The notes under the pieces are model-generated. The model saw only the letters and a list, made by a program, of their open reading frames with translations. It was not told where the DNA came from and did no database searches. The position numbers were made by a program, and so were the translations under genes. Positions 1-8,445 of a stretch of 64,000 bases of DNA are shown here, piece by piece (the stretch's first letter is position 1; every line of letters begins with the position of its first letter). The DNA is from Microbacterium nymphoidis (lineage in GTDB: Bacteria; Actinomycetota; Actinomycetes; Actinomycetales; Microbacteriaceae): NCBI RefSeq assembly GCF_021044885.1, contig NZ_JAJNOD010000005.1, positions 124,001 through 188,000 of the forward strand. The letters run 5' to 3'.

Positions 1-2
1 TG

Positions 3-572
3 CGCAACCTGTTCGGGCAGGTCGACGGCACCAGCAATCTCGTCCCCGGCACGGCGGACTTCGATCGCCTGGTGTGGATCGACGACGGCTGGCTGGCCGG
101 AGGCACGAGCTTCGTGCTGCGGCGCATCGAGATGAACCTGGACACGTGGGATGAGGTGGATCGAGCCGGTCGCGAGCAGTCCATGGGGCGCTTCCTCGAC
201 TCGGGTGCGCCCCTCACCGGGACGAAGGAGCACGATGAACCGGACTTCGCAGCGACCACCTCGCTCGGGTTCCCCGTGATCCCGGACTTCTCACACGTGC
301 GCCGCGCGCGCAGCGACAATCCGGACGAGCGTATTCTCCGTCGGGCATACAACTACGACGAGCCGCCGGGCGGGGCAGCGGTGAGCCGTTCCGGACTGCT
401 GTTCGGCTCATTCCAGGCGGATGTCTCCCGGCAGTTCACCCCACTGCAGCGCCGGCTGGACGAGCTGGACCTGCTCAACACGTGGACCACTCCGATCGGG
501 TCGGCGGTCTTCGCCATCCCGCCCGGCTGCGAACCCGGCGGGTACGTCGGGGAGACTCTTCTCGACGCCTGA
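3..572 (+). CDS. DyP-type heme peroxidase, C-terminal part (cut by window start)
   Basis: The reading frame is already open at the window edge; no start codon is visible. The first residues give an NLFGQVDGTSN stretch, the GxxDG-type motif of dye-decolorizing peroxidases, whose aspartate acts in peroxide cleavage. Further on come the LRRIEMNLDTWD segment, an N-YDEPP motif and the usual GLLFGSFQADVSRQF block near the C-terminus. In this family these flank the heme pocket. About 190 residues are present, roughly the C-terminal half. It could be the EfeB member of an EfeUOB iron system, but the upstream genes are outside the window. A metal regulator follows directly, which fits an iron-related role. 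The family is well supported; the subfamily is inferred. Confidence 0.88.
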   Translation, partial: RNLFGQVDGTSNLVPGTADFDRLVWIDDGWLAGGTSFVLRRIEMNLDTWDEVDRAGREQSMGRFLDSGAPLTGTKEHDEPDFAATTSLGFPVIPDFSHVRRARSDNPDERILRRAYNYDEPPGGAAVSRSGLLFGSFQADVSRQFTPLQRRLDELDLLNTWTTPIGSAVFAIPPGCEPGGYVGETLLDA

Positions 573-578
573 ACCCCG

Positions 579-637
579 TTCATCGTGCGCGAATGGCCCC
601 TTCCCCCCGGATATGGGAGCCATTCGCGCACGATGAA
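579..637. repeat. Family A palindromic intergenic repeat (hairpin)
   Basis: Perfect 19-bp inverted repeat: TTCATCGTGCGCGAATGGC at 579-597 pairs with its exact complement at 619-637, around a 21-nt pyrimidine-rich loop. It lies just after the peroxidase stop codon and could act as a terminator. Related copies occur at 15687-15747 and 39365-39423, so it is a dispersed element and not a one-off terminator. Confidence 0.8.
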
Positions 638-643
638 GCGGGA

Positions 644-649
644 TAGATT
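644..649 (+). promoter_or_regulatory. Leaderless -10 element TAGATT
   Basis: TAGATT followed by exactly 6 nt and then the GTG start at 656. The spacing puts transcription start on the start codon. Confidence 0.55.
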
Positions 650-655
650 GAGGGG

Positions 656-1258
656 GTGGCATCCCCTGCGGTCGACGACTATCTGAAGACCATCTACGCG
701 CACACGGAGTGGCAGGACGACCCGATCACCCCGTCGGTGCTCGCCGGCGCTCTCGGCGTGGCCCCCTCCAGCGTCACCGAGATGGTCAAAAAGCTCGCGG
801 CCGCCGGGCTCGTCTCCCACCAGCCCTACGGTGCGATCCGCCTCACTGACGGCGGGACGATCCGGGCCCTGGGAATGCTGCGGCGGCACCGCCTCATCGA
901 GACGTGGCTGGTCCGCGAGCACGGTTATGCCTGGCACGAGGTGCACGACGAGGCAGAGGTCCTGGAGCACGCGATCAGCGATCGTCTGCTGGAATCGATC
1001 GACGAGCAACTGGGCCGCCCGCGCTTCGATCCCCACGGCGACGCCATTCCTGACGCCTCAGGTCGCATCGAACGCGAGCCCTTCGTACTGCTGGGCGACG
1101 CCCACACCGGCCACCGCGGCCGGGTGCTGCGCGTGAGTGACCGGGACCCGGACCTCCTGTGCGCCATAGAGGACGCCGGCATCCAGGTGGGGTCGGAACT
1201 CGTGGTGGGAACGGCCGTACCGGCCGGCGCGGAAGCCGCCATCTGGCTCACGGTCTGA
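656..1258 (+). CDS. DtxR/MntR-family metal-dependent transcriptional repressor
   Basis: A 200-residue protein with the three-part layout of DtxR-type repressors. Residues 1-70 form a winged helix-turn-helix (LAGALGVAPSSVTEMVKKLAAAG). Residues 70-135 form the metal-binding dimerization domain (HRLIETWLVREHGYAWHEVHDEAEVLEHAIS, rich in His and Glu). The last ~60 residues resemble the FeoA/SH3-like domain. Such proteins repress iron- or manganese-related genes when loaded with metal. The GTG start is chosen because a -10-like hexamer sits 6 nt upstream and the Met-Ala-Ser-Pro-Ala N-terminus fits the family. It follows a peroxidase that may be part of iron uptake. Whether it senses Fe or Mn cannot be decided here. 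Confidence 0.9.
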   Translation: MASPAVDDYLKTIYAHTEWQDDPITPSVLAGALGVAPSSVTEMVKKLAAAGLVSHQPYGAIRLTDGGTIRALGMLRRHRLIETWLVREHGYAWHEVHDEAEVLEHAISDRLLESIDEQLGRPRFDPHGDAIPDASGRIEREPFVLLGDAHTGHRGRVLRVSDRDPDLLCAIEDAGIQVGSELVVGTAVPAGAEAAIWLTV

Positions 1259-1301
1259 CGCCCGCCCGCGACCGACCCGTGCGGTGCGAGCGCAGGGCAC
1301 A

Positions 1302-1307
1302 TAGGGT
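1302..1307 (+). promoter_or_regulatory. Leaderless -10 element TAGGGT
   Basis: TAGGGT, 6-nt spacer, GTG at 1314. No Shine-Dalgarno sequence is present. Confidence 0.55.
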
Positions 1308-1313
1308 CGAAGC

Positions 1314-3224
1314 GTGATCGAACCCATCGCCTTCCCCGCCGTCGATGCCGACTGGACCGCCTTCACCACCACGCGCTACGACGATCGTCTCGCCGAGGTG
1401 GTCGACCTCGCAGATCAGCTGAAGGACGGCAGCAGCCGACCCGCCGCCGACGTTCTGGAACTGTGGAACCGCCTGCAGATCGCGCTGATCAGCGTCGCAG
1501 CCGAGGCCTCGCTGGTGTCAGAGACGCATCCCGACCGGGACATCCGCGCGGGCGCCGAGGAGCGCGTGACACGCGCCGGCGCCATCGAGGCCCAGCTGAT
1601 GGCCGACGCCGATCTCGCCGCCGTGTTCGCGGCGACGGACGTGACGGGTCTCGACGCGGATGCTCTCCGCCTACGCGACCGGGTGCTGCGCGATTTCCGT
1701 CGCGGCGGCGTCGACCTCGACCCGGCGACGCGGGCCGAGGTCACCCGGCTCGCGGATCGCGACACCGAGCTCAGCCTCGCGTTCGGTCGCAACATCCGCG
1801 AAGGCCGGCGCGAGATCCGCGTGACACCCGACTCTCTCGCGGGCCTTCCGCAGGACTTCGTCGACTCCCATCCCGCGGATGCCGAGGGGCTGGTGACCAT
1901 CTCGACCGACTACCCCGACCTCATGCCTGTTCGAGAATACGCGCGGGATCGCGCGACGCGGCTGGCCATCTCAGCCGCGTTCGGTGATCTGGCCTGGCCG
2001 GAGAACGACGCCGTCCTCGCGGAACTGCTCGAGGTGCGCGAGCGCCGCGCGCACCTCCTCGGCTACGGAAACTGGGCCGATTACGAGACCGAGACGCGCA
2101 TGGTCGGGTCCTCGGCAAACGTGGCCCGCTTCCTCGACGAGGTTGACGCGGCCTCCCGCGAGGCGATGATGCCCGAGTACGAGCTTCTCCTCGAGCGCTT
2201 GCAGGAGGACGACCCCGCCGCCACCGAGGTACTGGCGAGCGACCTGGCGTACCTTCTCGGCACCCTCCGGCGCGAGCGATATGACGTCGACTCACAGGTC
2301 GTGCGCTCTTATTTCTCCTTCGATCGCGTCCTGGAGGGTCTGCTCGGCACATCGGGCCGCCTGTTCGGCCTGACCTATATGCCAGTCTCGGCATCGACCT
2401 GGCACGAGGATGTGCGCACCTATGACGTGCTCCAGGGCGACGAGCGGATCGGCCGCATTCATCTGGACCTGCACCCGCGGGAGGGCAAGTACAACCACGC
2501 CGCGTGCTTCCCGATGGCGCCCGGAGTCGCCGACGCCGTTCTTCCTGAGGCGGCGCTCGTGTGCAACTTCTCGCGTGGCGCGATGGAGCACGACGAGGTC
2601 ACCACGTTCTTCCACGAGTTCGGGCACCTGGTCCACGACATCCTCGGTGGTCACCAGCACTGGGCCCCCTTCTCCGGTGTGGCCACGGAATGGGACTTCG
2701 TGGAGGCCCCGAGCCAGATGCTCGAGGAATGGGCCTGGAACCACGACGTGCTGCGGACGTTCGCGCACAACGACGCCGGCGAGGAGATCCCCGCTGCCTT
2801 GGTCGAGCGGATGCGCACCGCGGACGCCTTCGGGCGCGCACTCGGCGTCCGCACGCAGCTGGGCCACGCTCGTACGTCCTTCCACCTGCACGTGGATCGT
2901 CCCGCCGATATCGCCGCCGCGGTGGAGGGGTATTACGAATCCGCGAGCCCGGTGCGACGGCTGCCGAACACGCACTCCTACGCGGGGTTCGGCCACCTCA
3001 CCGGCTACGGCTCCTGCTACTACACGTACCAGTGGAGTCTCGTGATCGCGCGCGACCTCCTCACCGGATTCGATGCGGACCTGATGGCGCCCGAACCGGC
3101 ACAGCGCTACCGCGAGCGCATCCTCGCGCCGGGGGGCTCGCGCGATGCGGCGGACCTCGTCGAGGACTTCCTCGGCCGGCCGTACTCGGTGGAGGCGTAT
3201 CGGAGCTGGCTCAGCCGCGGGTGA
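1314..3224 (+). CDS. M3-family zinc oligopeptidase (thimet/dipeptidyl carboxypeptidase type)
   Basis: 636 residues, the usual length for bacterial M3 peptidases. The zinc-binding HEFGH motif lies at residues 434-438, followed by the downstream ATEWDFVEAPSQMLEEW block that supplies the third zinc ligand glutamate. The C-terminal GFGHLTGYGSCYYTYQWS segment is also characteristic of M3 enzymes, where Tyr and His residues stabilise the transition state. There is no signal peptide, so it should act in the cytoplasm, degrading short peptides left by the larger proteases. The GTG start is supported by a -10 element 6 nt upstream. It appears to be transcribed alone from a leaderless promoter. Confidence 0.95.
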   Translation: MIEPIAFPAVDADWTAFTTTRYDDRLAEVVDLADQLKDGSSRPAADVLELWNRLQIALISVAAEASLVSETHPDRDIRAGAEERVTRAGAIEAQLMADADLAAVFAATDVTGLDADALRLRDRVLRDFRRGGVDLDPATRAEVTRLADRDTELSLAFGRNIREGRREIRVTPDSLAGLPQDFVDSHPADAEGLVTISTDYPDLMPVREYARDRATRLAISAAFGDLAWPENDAVLAELLEVRERRAHLLGYGNWADYETETRMVGSSANVARFLDEVDAASREAMMPEYELLLERLQEDDPAATEVLASDLAYLLGTLRRERYDVDSQVVRSYFSFDRVLEGLLGTSGRLFGLTYMPVSASTWHEDVRTYDVLQGDERIGRIHLDLHPREGKYNHAACFPMAPGVADAVLPEAALVCNFSRGAMEHDEVTTFFHEFGHLVHDILGGHQHWAPFSGVATEWDFVEAPSQMLEEWAWNHDVLRTFAHNDAGEEIPAALVERMRTADAFGRALGVRTQLGHARTSFHLHVDRPADIAAAVEGYYESASPVRRLPNTHSYAGFGHLTGYGSCYYTYQWSLVIARDLLTGFDADLMAPEPAQRYRERILAPGGSRDAADLVEDFLGRPYSVEAYRSWLSRG

Positions 3225-3275
3225 GGCCTGCGACCTTTTTTGGAAGGCGACTGGGCCCGCAGAGGAATACCTCGT

Positions 3276-3878
3276 GTGAGCACAGATAGCGAGATCCTCC
3301 GCGACGCGGAGCACACGCCGCAGGCGTTCGCGGAACTCTTCGACCGGCATGCCGTCGTCGTCGAGTCCTTCCTGCGTCGACGGCTGGGTGCGGATGCCGC
3401 GGAGGATGCACTCAGCGAGACCTTCCTCGTCGCCTTCCGACGCCGCGGTTCCTTCGACCATGCGTGGGAGTCTGCGCGTCCGTGGTTGCTGGGCATCGCT
3501 GCGCGGGTCGCAGCCAGGCACCGCACCACCGAGGCCAGACACTGGCGCGCCGTGGAGGCCTCGGCGTCCCGCGGCGAGTTCACCACCGGAGGCGGGATCG
3601 ATGAGGCCACCGGACGCCTGGATGCGGCAGCGGCGATACAGGCGCTGGCACCTCGGATCGCGGCCCTGTCGCAGAAGGAGCGGGACACCCTCCTCCTGTA
3701 CGCCCTCGCCGGACTCGCGCCGGATGAGATCGCGCAGGCGCTCGGCACACGGGTCGGCACCGTCTGGTCGCGGCTGCACCGCATTCGGAAGAAGCTCGCT
3801 CCGGCGGGCTCGCATTCTTCTCGGCTCACGTGGATCGGAAAGGAACTGGACGATGGATCAGCTCGAGCACGTGCGTGA
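3276..3878 (+). CDS. RNA polymerase sigma-70 family (ECF-type) sigma factor
   Basis: 200 residues starting at GTG 3276, chosen because AGAGGA lies 9 nt upstream; the open frame runs further up but without a ribosome site. Region 2 is seen as FAELFDRHAVVVESFLRRRLG and the following ALSETFLVAFRRR and WLLGIAARVAARHRR-like blocks. Region 4 is LSQKERDTLLLYALAGLAPDEIAQALG-TRVGTVWSRLHRIRKKL. It should direct RNA polymerase to a small regulon. The next gene overlaps its end by 26 bp, encodes a single-pass membrane protein, and is the likely partner that controls its activity, as is common for ECF pairs. The target promoters are not evident. Confidence 0.85.
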   Translation: MSTDSEILRDAEHTPQAFAELFDRHAVVVESFLRRRLGADAAEDALSETFLVAFRRRGSFDHAWESARPWLLGIAARVAARHRTTEARHWRAVEASASRGEFTTGGGIDEATGRLDAAAAIQALAPRIAALSQKERDTLLLYALAGLAPDEIAQALGTRVGTVWSRLHRIRKKLAPAGSHSSRLTWIGKELDDGSARARA

Positions 3879-4992
3879 GATCGAATGCGCACCGGACGCC
3901 GCGGCCACGGCCCGCATCGCGCGGGCGCGCGGCCGGGTGATGTCGGAGGTGTCGACATCAGCCCGGCGACGGCACCGCATGCGATGGGTGTGGGGTGGCA
4001 CGGCGACGGTGGGCGGGCTCTCCGCTGCGGCGATCGCCGCCACGGTGATCCTTGCGGGCGCCGTGGCACCTGTCGTCTCTCAGCCCGCCTCAGCGGCCGC
4101 GGCCGAAGTCGTCAGCGAAGCCGCAGAGATGGTGGTCACCGGAACGGACCCGGCCCTCCAGCCGGGCCAGTATCTGCGCGTGCGGGAGACCTACGAGCTG
4201 GTCGCTCTCTGGGATGCGGATGCAGGGGACGGGACCGACCCGATCGCCGGGTTCAACATGGCCTCGTTCCTCACCGCGGAGGGTGCCGTGCTCCAGCGCG
4301 GTGTACGCGACCTGTACGTACCGGCTGAGCGCTCCGGCGACTGGGTGCAGGACGATCGGGCCGTGAACGACGTGGTGCAGGTGTGGGGGGATCCGCGCAC
4401 GGCGGATGCGTTCGCCGGACTCGTCGCTGCAGCCCCCGCACGGGACGCGGATCCGGACGGACTGACGGTGCTCCCCGGCGGGGCGTACCAGCGCACGCCA
4501 CAGGAGACTCCGCCTCCGGGAAGCACCGCGGCCGCTCCGCAGGGCGAGGAGGAGTTCTACGACCTCTTCCGCCCCTTCTACGGCGAGATGCCTCGTGACC
4601 CGCAGCAGCTCCTCGGCTGGTACCGCGACCACCTGCAGACGTCGTCAGACGACTGGTACGTGTTCCAGGCGATCGGACGTCTCCTCGGCACCGACCTGAT
4701 GCCCGCGGATCTGCGTGCGGCGTCACTGCGGGTGCTGGGCCTACTCGGCAATGTTGACGTGGCCGGGACGAACGGCACCGTGACGACGCTCGCCATGACG
4801 ACGCAGTTCACCGAAGAGACCGAGTTCGGCGACCAGCTCGTCTCGGAGCTCGACATCGACACGAGCACGGGTCGCATCGTGGGCATCCGCGAGGGCTACC
4901 CGCATCGTTCCACGTCACTCATGCCGGCCGGTGTGCCCTGGGCTTCATGGTCGATCGAGGTCAGCGTCGTGGACAGCGCGCCGATGCCGTGA
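3853..4992 (+). CDS. CU044_5270-like membrane protein, probable sigma-factor partner
   Basis: 379 residues from ATG 3853, with AAGGAA about 9 nt upstream inside the sigma-factor gene; the two genes overlap by 26 bp and must be co-expressed. Residues 1-45 are cytoplasmic. One membrane helix (about 46-75, GGLSAAAIAATVILAGAVAPVV) is followed by a large extracytoplasmic part of about 300 residues. This layout is that of actinobacterial CU044_5270-family proteins that accompany ECF sigma factors. A role as anti-sigma or sensor is inferred from arrangement, since no classical zinc anti-sigma motif is visible in the short N-terminus. Confidence 0.7.
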   Translation: MDQLEHVREIECAPDAAATARIARARGRVMSEVSTSARRRHRMRWVWGGTATVGGLSAAAIAATVILAGAVAPVVSQPASAAAAEVVSEAAEMVVTGTDPALQPGQYLRVRETYELVALWDADAGDGTDPIAGFNMASFLTAEGAVLQRGVRDLYVPAERSGDWVQDDRAVNDVVQVWGDPRTADAFAGLVAAAPARDADPDGLTVLPGGAYQRTPQETPPPGSTAAAPQGEEEFYDLFRPFYGEMPRDPQQLLGWYRDHLQTSSDDWYVFQAIGRLLGTDLMPADLRAASLRVLGLLGNVDVAGTNGTVTTLAMTTQFTEETEFGDQLVSELDIDTSTGRIVGIREGYPHRSTSLMPAGVPWASWSIEVSVVDSAPMP

Positions 4993-5000
4993 TCGGATGA

Positions 5001-5030
5001 CGGGCCGTCGGCTGTGAGGCCGGCGGCCCG
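5001..5030. terminator. Bidirectional hairpin between convergent genes
   Basis: A 12-bp stem (CGGGCCGTCGGC at 5001-5012 with GCCGGCGGCCCG at 5019-5030, one G-T pair) around a 6-nt loop. It lies between the convergent stop codons at 4992 and 5038. No U-tract follows, as is usual in high-GC actinobacteria. Confidence 0.65.
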
Positions 5031-5037
5031 CCGTCGT

Positions 5038-5976
5038 TCACGCAAGCGTGTCGAGTGCCGCGATCACGTGGTCCCAGAACGCCGGGACATCAAGCGCGGT
5101 GACCACGTGGACGTTCGACTCCCGGCGCAGCATCCCGTCGATGTCCACACTCGTGGCACCGCGGGTGTGGGTGCCGACGAGTTCGACATCCAGCCGGGTG
5201 TGCACGGCGGTGATGGTCTCCGGTGCCGCGAGGACCGCGACGGCGACCGGATCGTGCAGCGGCCCGTCGGGCATGCCGAAGACCTCGTCGTTCGTCGCGC
5301 AGAAGAAGTCCAGGAGTTCGGCACCGAACCGCCCGGTGCTGTTCCCCACCGCGGCCACGCGCTGCCGCACCTCGGGAGTGACCAGCGCGGTGTGCGTGAC
5401 GTTGAGGCCCACCATCGTGAAGCGGATTCCCGAACGGACCACGATGTCCAGCGCCTCCGGGTCCACCCACGCGTTGAACTCGGCGTACGGGGTGACGTTG
5501 CCCCGCTCCGTGGAGCCACCCATCCAGACGATCTCGCGAATGCGTCCGTGCAGCTCCGGATGGTCGCGCACGAGCACCGCCACGTTCGTGATGGGGCCGG
5601 TGGCGATGATCGCGACGGGTTCTCCGGAGGCACGCAGCACATCCGCCATCAGCGCGGTGGCATCCCGCGCGTCGAGCTCGAACGCTGCGGGCGGAAGCTC
5701 CGGTCCACCGAGGCCGTTCTCGCCGTGGATCCACTCCGCGGTCTCCAGCTCGCGCTCCAGCGGCGCGGCCGCGCCCGCGGCGACCGGGATGTCGGTGACA
5801 CCTGCGACCGTGAGGATCACGCGCGCGTTCCGCTCGGTGTGCGCAAGTCCGGCATTGCCGCCCACCGCGGTGACGCCCCGCACGTCGAGGCGGTCACTGC
5901 CGAGTGCCAGCCAGAGGGCGAAGGCGTCGTCGTGTCCGGGATCGCAGTCGATGAGCACGGGGATCGGAGTCGTCAC
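5038..5976 (-). CDS. Nucleoside hydrolase (IUNH family)
   Basis: 312 residues from GTG 5976, chosen because a GGAGGA site precedes it and the N-terminus then begins just before the family signature. The IPVLIDCDPGHDDAFALWLAL stretch is the calcium-binding DxDxGxDDA motif of inosine-uridine hydrolases. The central LMADVLRASGEPVAIIATGPITNVAVLV and MGGSTERGNVTPYAEFNAWVDPEAL blocks carry the other metal and ribose ligands. The C-terminal HDPVAVA also matches the family. The enzyme cleaves the N-glycosidic bond of purine or pyrimidine nucleosides to ribose and free base for salvage. Base preference cannot be read from the sequence. It has its own promoter region, shared with the repeat array upstream. 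Confidence 0.93.
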   Translation of the reverse strand: MTTPIPVLIDCDPGHDDAFALWLALGSDRLDVRGVTAVGGNAGLAHTERNARVILTVAGVTDIPVAAGAAAPLERELETAEWIHGENGLGGPELPPAAFELDARDATALMADVLRASGEPVAIIATGPITNVAVLVRDHPELHGRIREIVWMGGSTERGNVTPYAEFNAWVDPEALDIVVRSGIRFTMVGLNVTHTALVTPEVRQRVAAVGNSTGRFGAELLDFFCATNDEVFGMPDGPLHDPVAVAVLAAPETITAVHTRLDVELVGTHTRGATSVDIDGMLRRESNVHVVTALDVPAFWDHVIAALDTLA

Positions 5977-6030
5977 GGCCCCATCCTCCCATTCGCACCC
6001 GGGGCCTTCGCATGTCGTCGGCCTTCCGCC

Positions 6031-6470
6031 GTCACCAGCCATGTCCCGGAACGAGGAGATTTCGTCCAGACAAGGACACCGCCGCCACATCCATCCTCAT
6101 TTGGCGCCAATGTCCTCGTGTCGCGACGGTGTCCGATCGCCCGAACCCGGACGACCACTGGTGCTCATCCGGACGGACCGAGAGCCACCCGCCGAGTCAG
6201 CCATGTCCCGAAACGAGGAGATTTCGTCCAAACAAGGACACCAGGACGGGCAGTGGTCCTCGTTTGGCGCTGATGTCCTCGTTTCGCGACAACAACCGTG
6301 CCTGGCGACAGTGTCCAGTCGTCTGAAGCCGCACGAGCACGGGCATTCATCCGGACGGACCGAGAGCCACCCGCCGAGTCAGCCACGTCCCGAAACGAGG
6401 AGATTTCGTCCAAACAAGGACACCAGGACGGCAGTGGTCCTTGTTTCGTGACGTTGTCCTATTTCTGCGT
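6031..6470. repeat. Tandem array of three family B palindromic repeats
   Basis: Three units, each carrying the block CGAAACGAGGAGATTTCGTC or a close variant (start near 6050, 6208 and 6391) and, downstream in inverted orientation, a copy such as GATGTCCTCGTTTCGCGAC. Units two and three begin with an identical CATCCGGACGGACCGAGAGC segment at 6166 and 6348, a 182-bp period. The array fills most of the ~600-bp gap between the nucleoside hydrolase and the SDR gene. A fourth, single copy lies at 13571-13667. I see no gene in this gap. Confidence 0.85.
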
Positions 6471-6577
6471 CACCACGGGCCCGCGAACACCCCCGCCACC
6501 GCACACGCGTCGCCCCAGACGTGCGGCGAGGAACGGGGCCGCGGCCACCGTCGCACCAGGCTCCGTGCCGCGATGCC

Positions 6578-7555
6578 TCAGCGGCCGAAGCGGGCGAAGG
6601 GCCAGACCGTGCGGGTGGCGTCCTCACAGAACGCCCATGCCGCAGCTCCCACCTCCGGCTCGGCGCTGATCGCCGTGAGCGGGTTGCGCGCATCGCGGTC
6701 GGTGATGCGCGGCTCTCCCCGCAGGCGCCCGACGGGTCCGACCATGTCGCCGGGGCCGACAGCGGGGTCGATGAGGGCGCGCACCTCATTGGTGGCTCCC
6801 GCCTCCTTCGACTGCGCGATGGGGGCCTGCAGGTTCGCAAGGAAGCGCTTGATCCGGGACGGCTGGTTCACCCCGGCGATGCCCGCGGAGCGTCCGCCCA
6901 GGGAATAGCCCGGGTGCGCGATCACACTCGCCACCGGAACATCCGCAGCACGCAGCCGTCGATCAGCCTCGGCGCCGAGTGCCTGCACAAGGAACTTGGA
7001 CTGTACGTACGCACGTGCGACCTTGTACCCGGCTTCGAGTTCCGGCGCGAGATCCCGCGAGCGCCACGACGCCACCGATACGGATCCCAGCCACACCATC
7101 CGCGCGCCCGGCGTCTTCAGCCCGGTGCGGGCGAGGGCGGGCAGCAGCTCACCGGCGAGGGCGAAGTGGCCCAGCACATTGGTCTGCAGCACCAGCTCGT
7201 GCCCCTCGGCCTCCTCGCGCTGTTTCGGCGGGTGGACCACTCCGGCGTTGAGGATGATCCCGTCCAGCCGCTCCCGCGAGCGCAGCGTCGCCGCGGCGGA
7301 GCGGATCGATCCGCCCTTGGTGACATCGAGCAGGATCGACTCGGTGGAGGCCTCCGGCACCCGACGCATGATGGCCGCGCGTGAGGCCGAGAGCCGGTTC
7401 GGGTTGCGGCCGCTGAGAATGACGTGGGCTCCGGTGCGGGCCAGTTGCGCTGCGGCGAAGAAGCCGAGACCCGCGGTGGCACCCGTGATGAGAAACACCC
7501 GCCCCGTCTGATCCGGCAGGTGCTCCGTGTCCCAGGCAGGATCCATTCGCGCCAC
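6578..7555 (-). CDS. Short-chain dehydrogenase/reductase (SDR)
   Basis: 325 residues from GTG 7555, preferred over the in-frame ATG at 7546 because TACTGT lies exactly 6 nt upstream of the GTG. The FLITGATAGLGFFAAAQLA segment is the TGxxxGxG dinucleotide-binding turn of a Rossmann fold. GIILNAGV matches the NAG motif, and YVQSK is the catalytic YxxxK with the usual Ser some 14 residues earlier (WLGSVSVAS). The length and the VIAHPGYSLGG stretch resemble retinol-dehydrogenase/WW-oxidoreductase-like SDRs. The substrate is unknown. It is divergently arranged with the HAD phosphatase gene. Confidence 0.9.
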   Translation of the reverse strand: MARMDPAWDTEHLPDQTGRVFLITGATAGLGFFAAAQLARTGAHVILSGRNPNRLSASRAAIMRRVPEASTESILLDVTKGGSIRSAAATLRSRERLDGIILNAGVVHPPKQREEAEGHELVLQTNVLGHFALAGELLPALARTGLKTPGARMVWLGSVSVASWRSRDLAPELEAGYKVARAYVQSKFLVQALGAEADRRLRAADVPVASVIAHPGYSLGGRSAGIAGVNQPSRIKRFLANLQAPIAQSKEAGATNEVRALIDPAVGPGDMVGPVGRLRGEPRITDRDARNPLTAISAEPEVGAAAWAFCEDATRTVWPFARFGR

Positions 7556-7561
7556 GGAGCC

Positions 7562-7567
7562 ACAGTA
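7562..7567 (-). promoter_or_regulatory. Leaderless -10 element TACTGT for the SDR gene
   Basis: On the minus strand TACTGT is followed by 6 nt and GTG 7555. This decides the start of the SDR gene. Confidence 0.5.
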
Positions 7568-7640
7568 TCCCGCCGGGCGTGCTCGCCACGGCATACGCAC
7601 CGGGGTCGCCTCATCCTCGTCGCCGATGTTTCGCACGCCA

Positions 7641-7646
7641 TATGCT
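7641..7646 (+). promoter_or_regulatory. Leaderless -10 element TATGCT
   Basis: TATGCT, 6 nt, then ATG 7653; no Shine-Dalgarno sequence. Confidence 0.55.
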
Positions 7647-7652
7647 GGGCAC

Positions 7653-8429
7653 ATGGCGCGTCCCGAAGACATCGAGTGCTGGCTGACCGACATGGACGGC
7701 GTCCTCGTCCATGAGAACTCGGCGATCCCTGGCGCCGCCGAACTGCTCGCACAGTGGCAGGCTGCGGGGATCCCGTTCCTCGTTCTCACGAACAACTCGA
7801 TCTTCACGCGCCGTGACCTCAGCGCCCGCCTCAAGCGCAGCGGCATCGTGGTCCCGGAGGAGCACATCTGGACGTCGGCGCTCGCGACAGCGGAGTTCCT
7901 CAAGCAGCAGCATCCGGGCGGCAGCGCCTTCGTGATCGGCGAGGCCGGGCTCACCACCGCCATGCATGAGGCCGGATACATCATGACCGACACGAATCCC
8001 GACTACGTGGTGGTGGGTGAGACGCGGCAGTACTCCTTCGAGGCGATCACCCGCGCCATCCGGCTCATCGACGGCGGCGCACGCTTCATCACCACCAATC
8101 CCGACGCCACCGGACCCAGCCGCGAGGGCGCCCTGCCCGCCACCGGTGCCTTCGCCGCGCTGATCACCAAGGCGACCGGCAAGGAGCCCTACGTGGTGGG
8201 CAAGCCCAACCCGATGATGTTCCGCACCGCGCTGAACCAGATCGGCGCGCACTCGCTGAAGACAGCGATGATCGGCGACCGCATGGACACCGACATCGTC
8301 GCCGGCATCGAGGCGGGGCTGCACACCATTCTCGTGATGACGGGCATCAGCGACCCCGCCGAGGTGGAGCGCTACCCGTTCCGCCCGTCCGAGATCATCG
8401 ATTCCGTCGCCGACCTCGTCGGTCGCTGA
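7653..8429 (+). CDS. HAD-IIA family phosphatase (NagD-like)
   Basis: 258 residues. Motif I is WLTDMDGVLV, where the two Asp residues are nucleophile and acid/base. Motif II is FLVLTNNS, with the TNNS typical of subfamily IIA. A C2-type cap domain occupies the middle. VVGKPNPMMF carries the motif III lysine, and MIGDRMDTDIVAGIEAGLHTILV is motif IV, which binds Mg. NagD-like enzymes dephosphorylate sugar phosphates or nucleotides; the substrate is not evident. The start is fixed by the -10 hexamer 6 nt upstream. The next gene, 16 bp downstream, is an L-rhamnose mutarotase, so the pair may be an operon with a role in sugar handling. Confidence 0.93.
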   Translation: MARPEDIECWLTDMDGVLVHENSAIPGAAELLAQWQAAGIPFLVLTNNSIFTRRDLSARLKRSGIVVPEEHIWTSALATAEFLKQQHPGGSAFVIGEAGLTTAMHEAGYIMTDTNPDYVVVGETRQYSFEAITRAIRLIDGGARFITTNPDATGPSREGALPATGAFAALITKATGKEPYVVGKPNPMMFRTALNQIGAHSLKTAMIGDRMDTDIVAGIEAGLHTILVMTGISDPAEVERYPFRPSEIIDSVADLVGR

Positions 8430-8445
8430 TCCCTGGAGGAAGAAC

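Noticed and set aside
2292..3815. 507-residue minus-strand open frame
   Set aside because: It covers parts of the M3 peptidase and sigma-factor genes in antisense, is Arg/Gly/Ala-rich and lacks a start site; a GC-rich shadow.
5014..6451. Two long plus-strand open frames over the nucleoside hydrolase and repeat array
   Set aside because: They lie antisense to a clear enzyme gene and extend into palindromic repeats; composition is non-protein-like.
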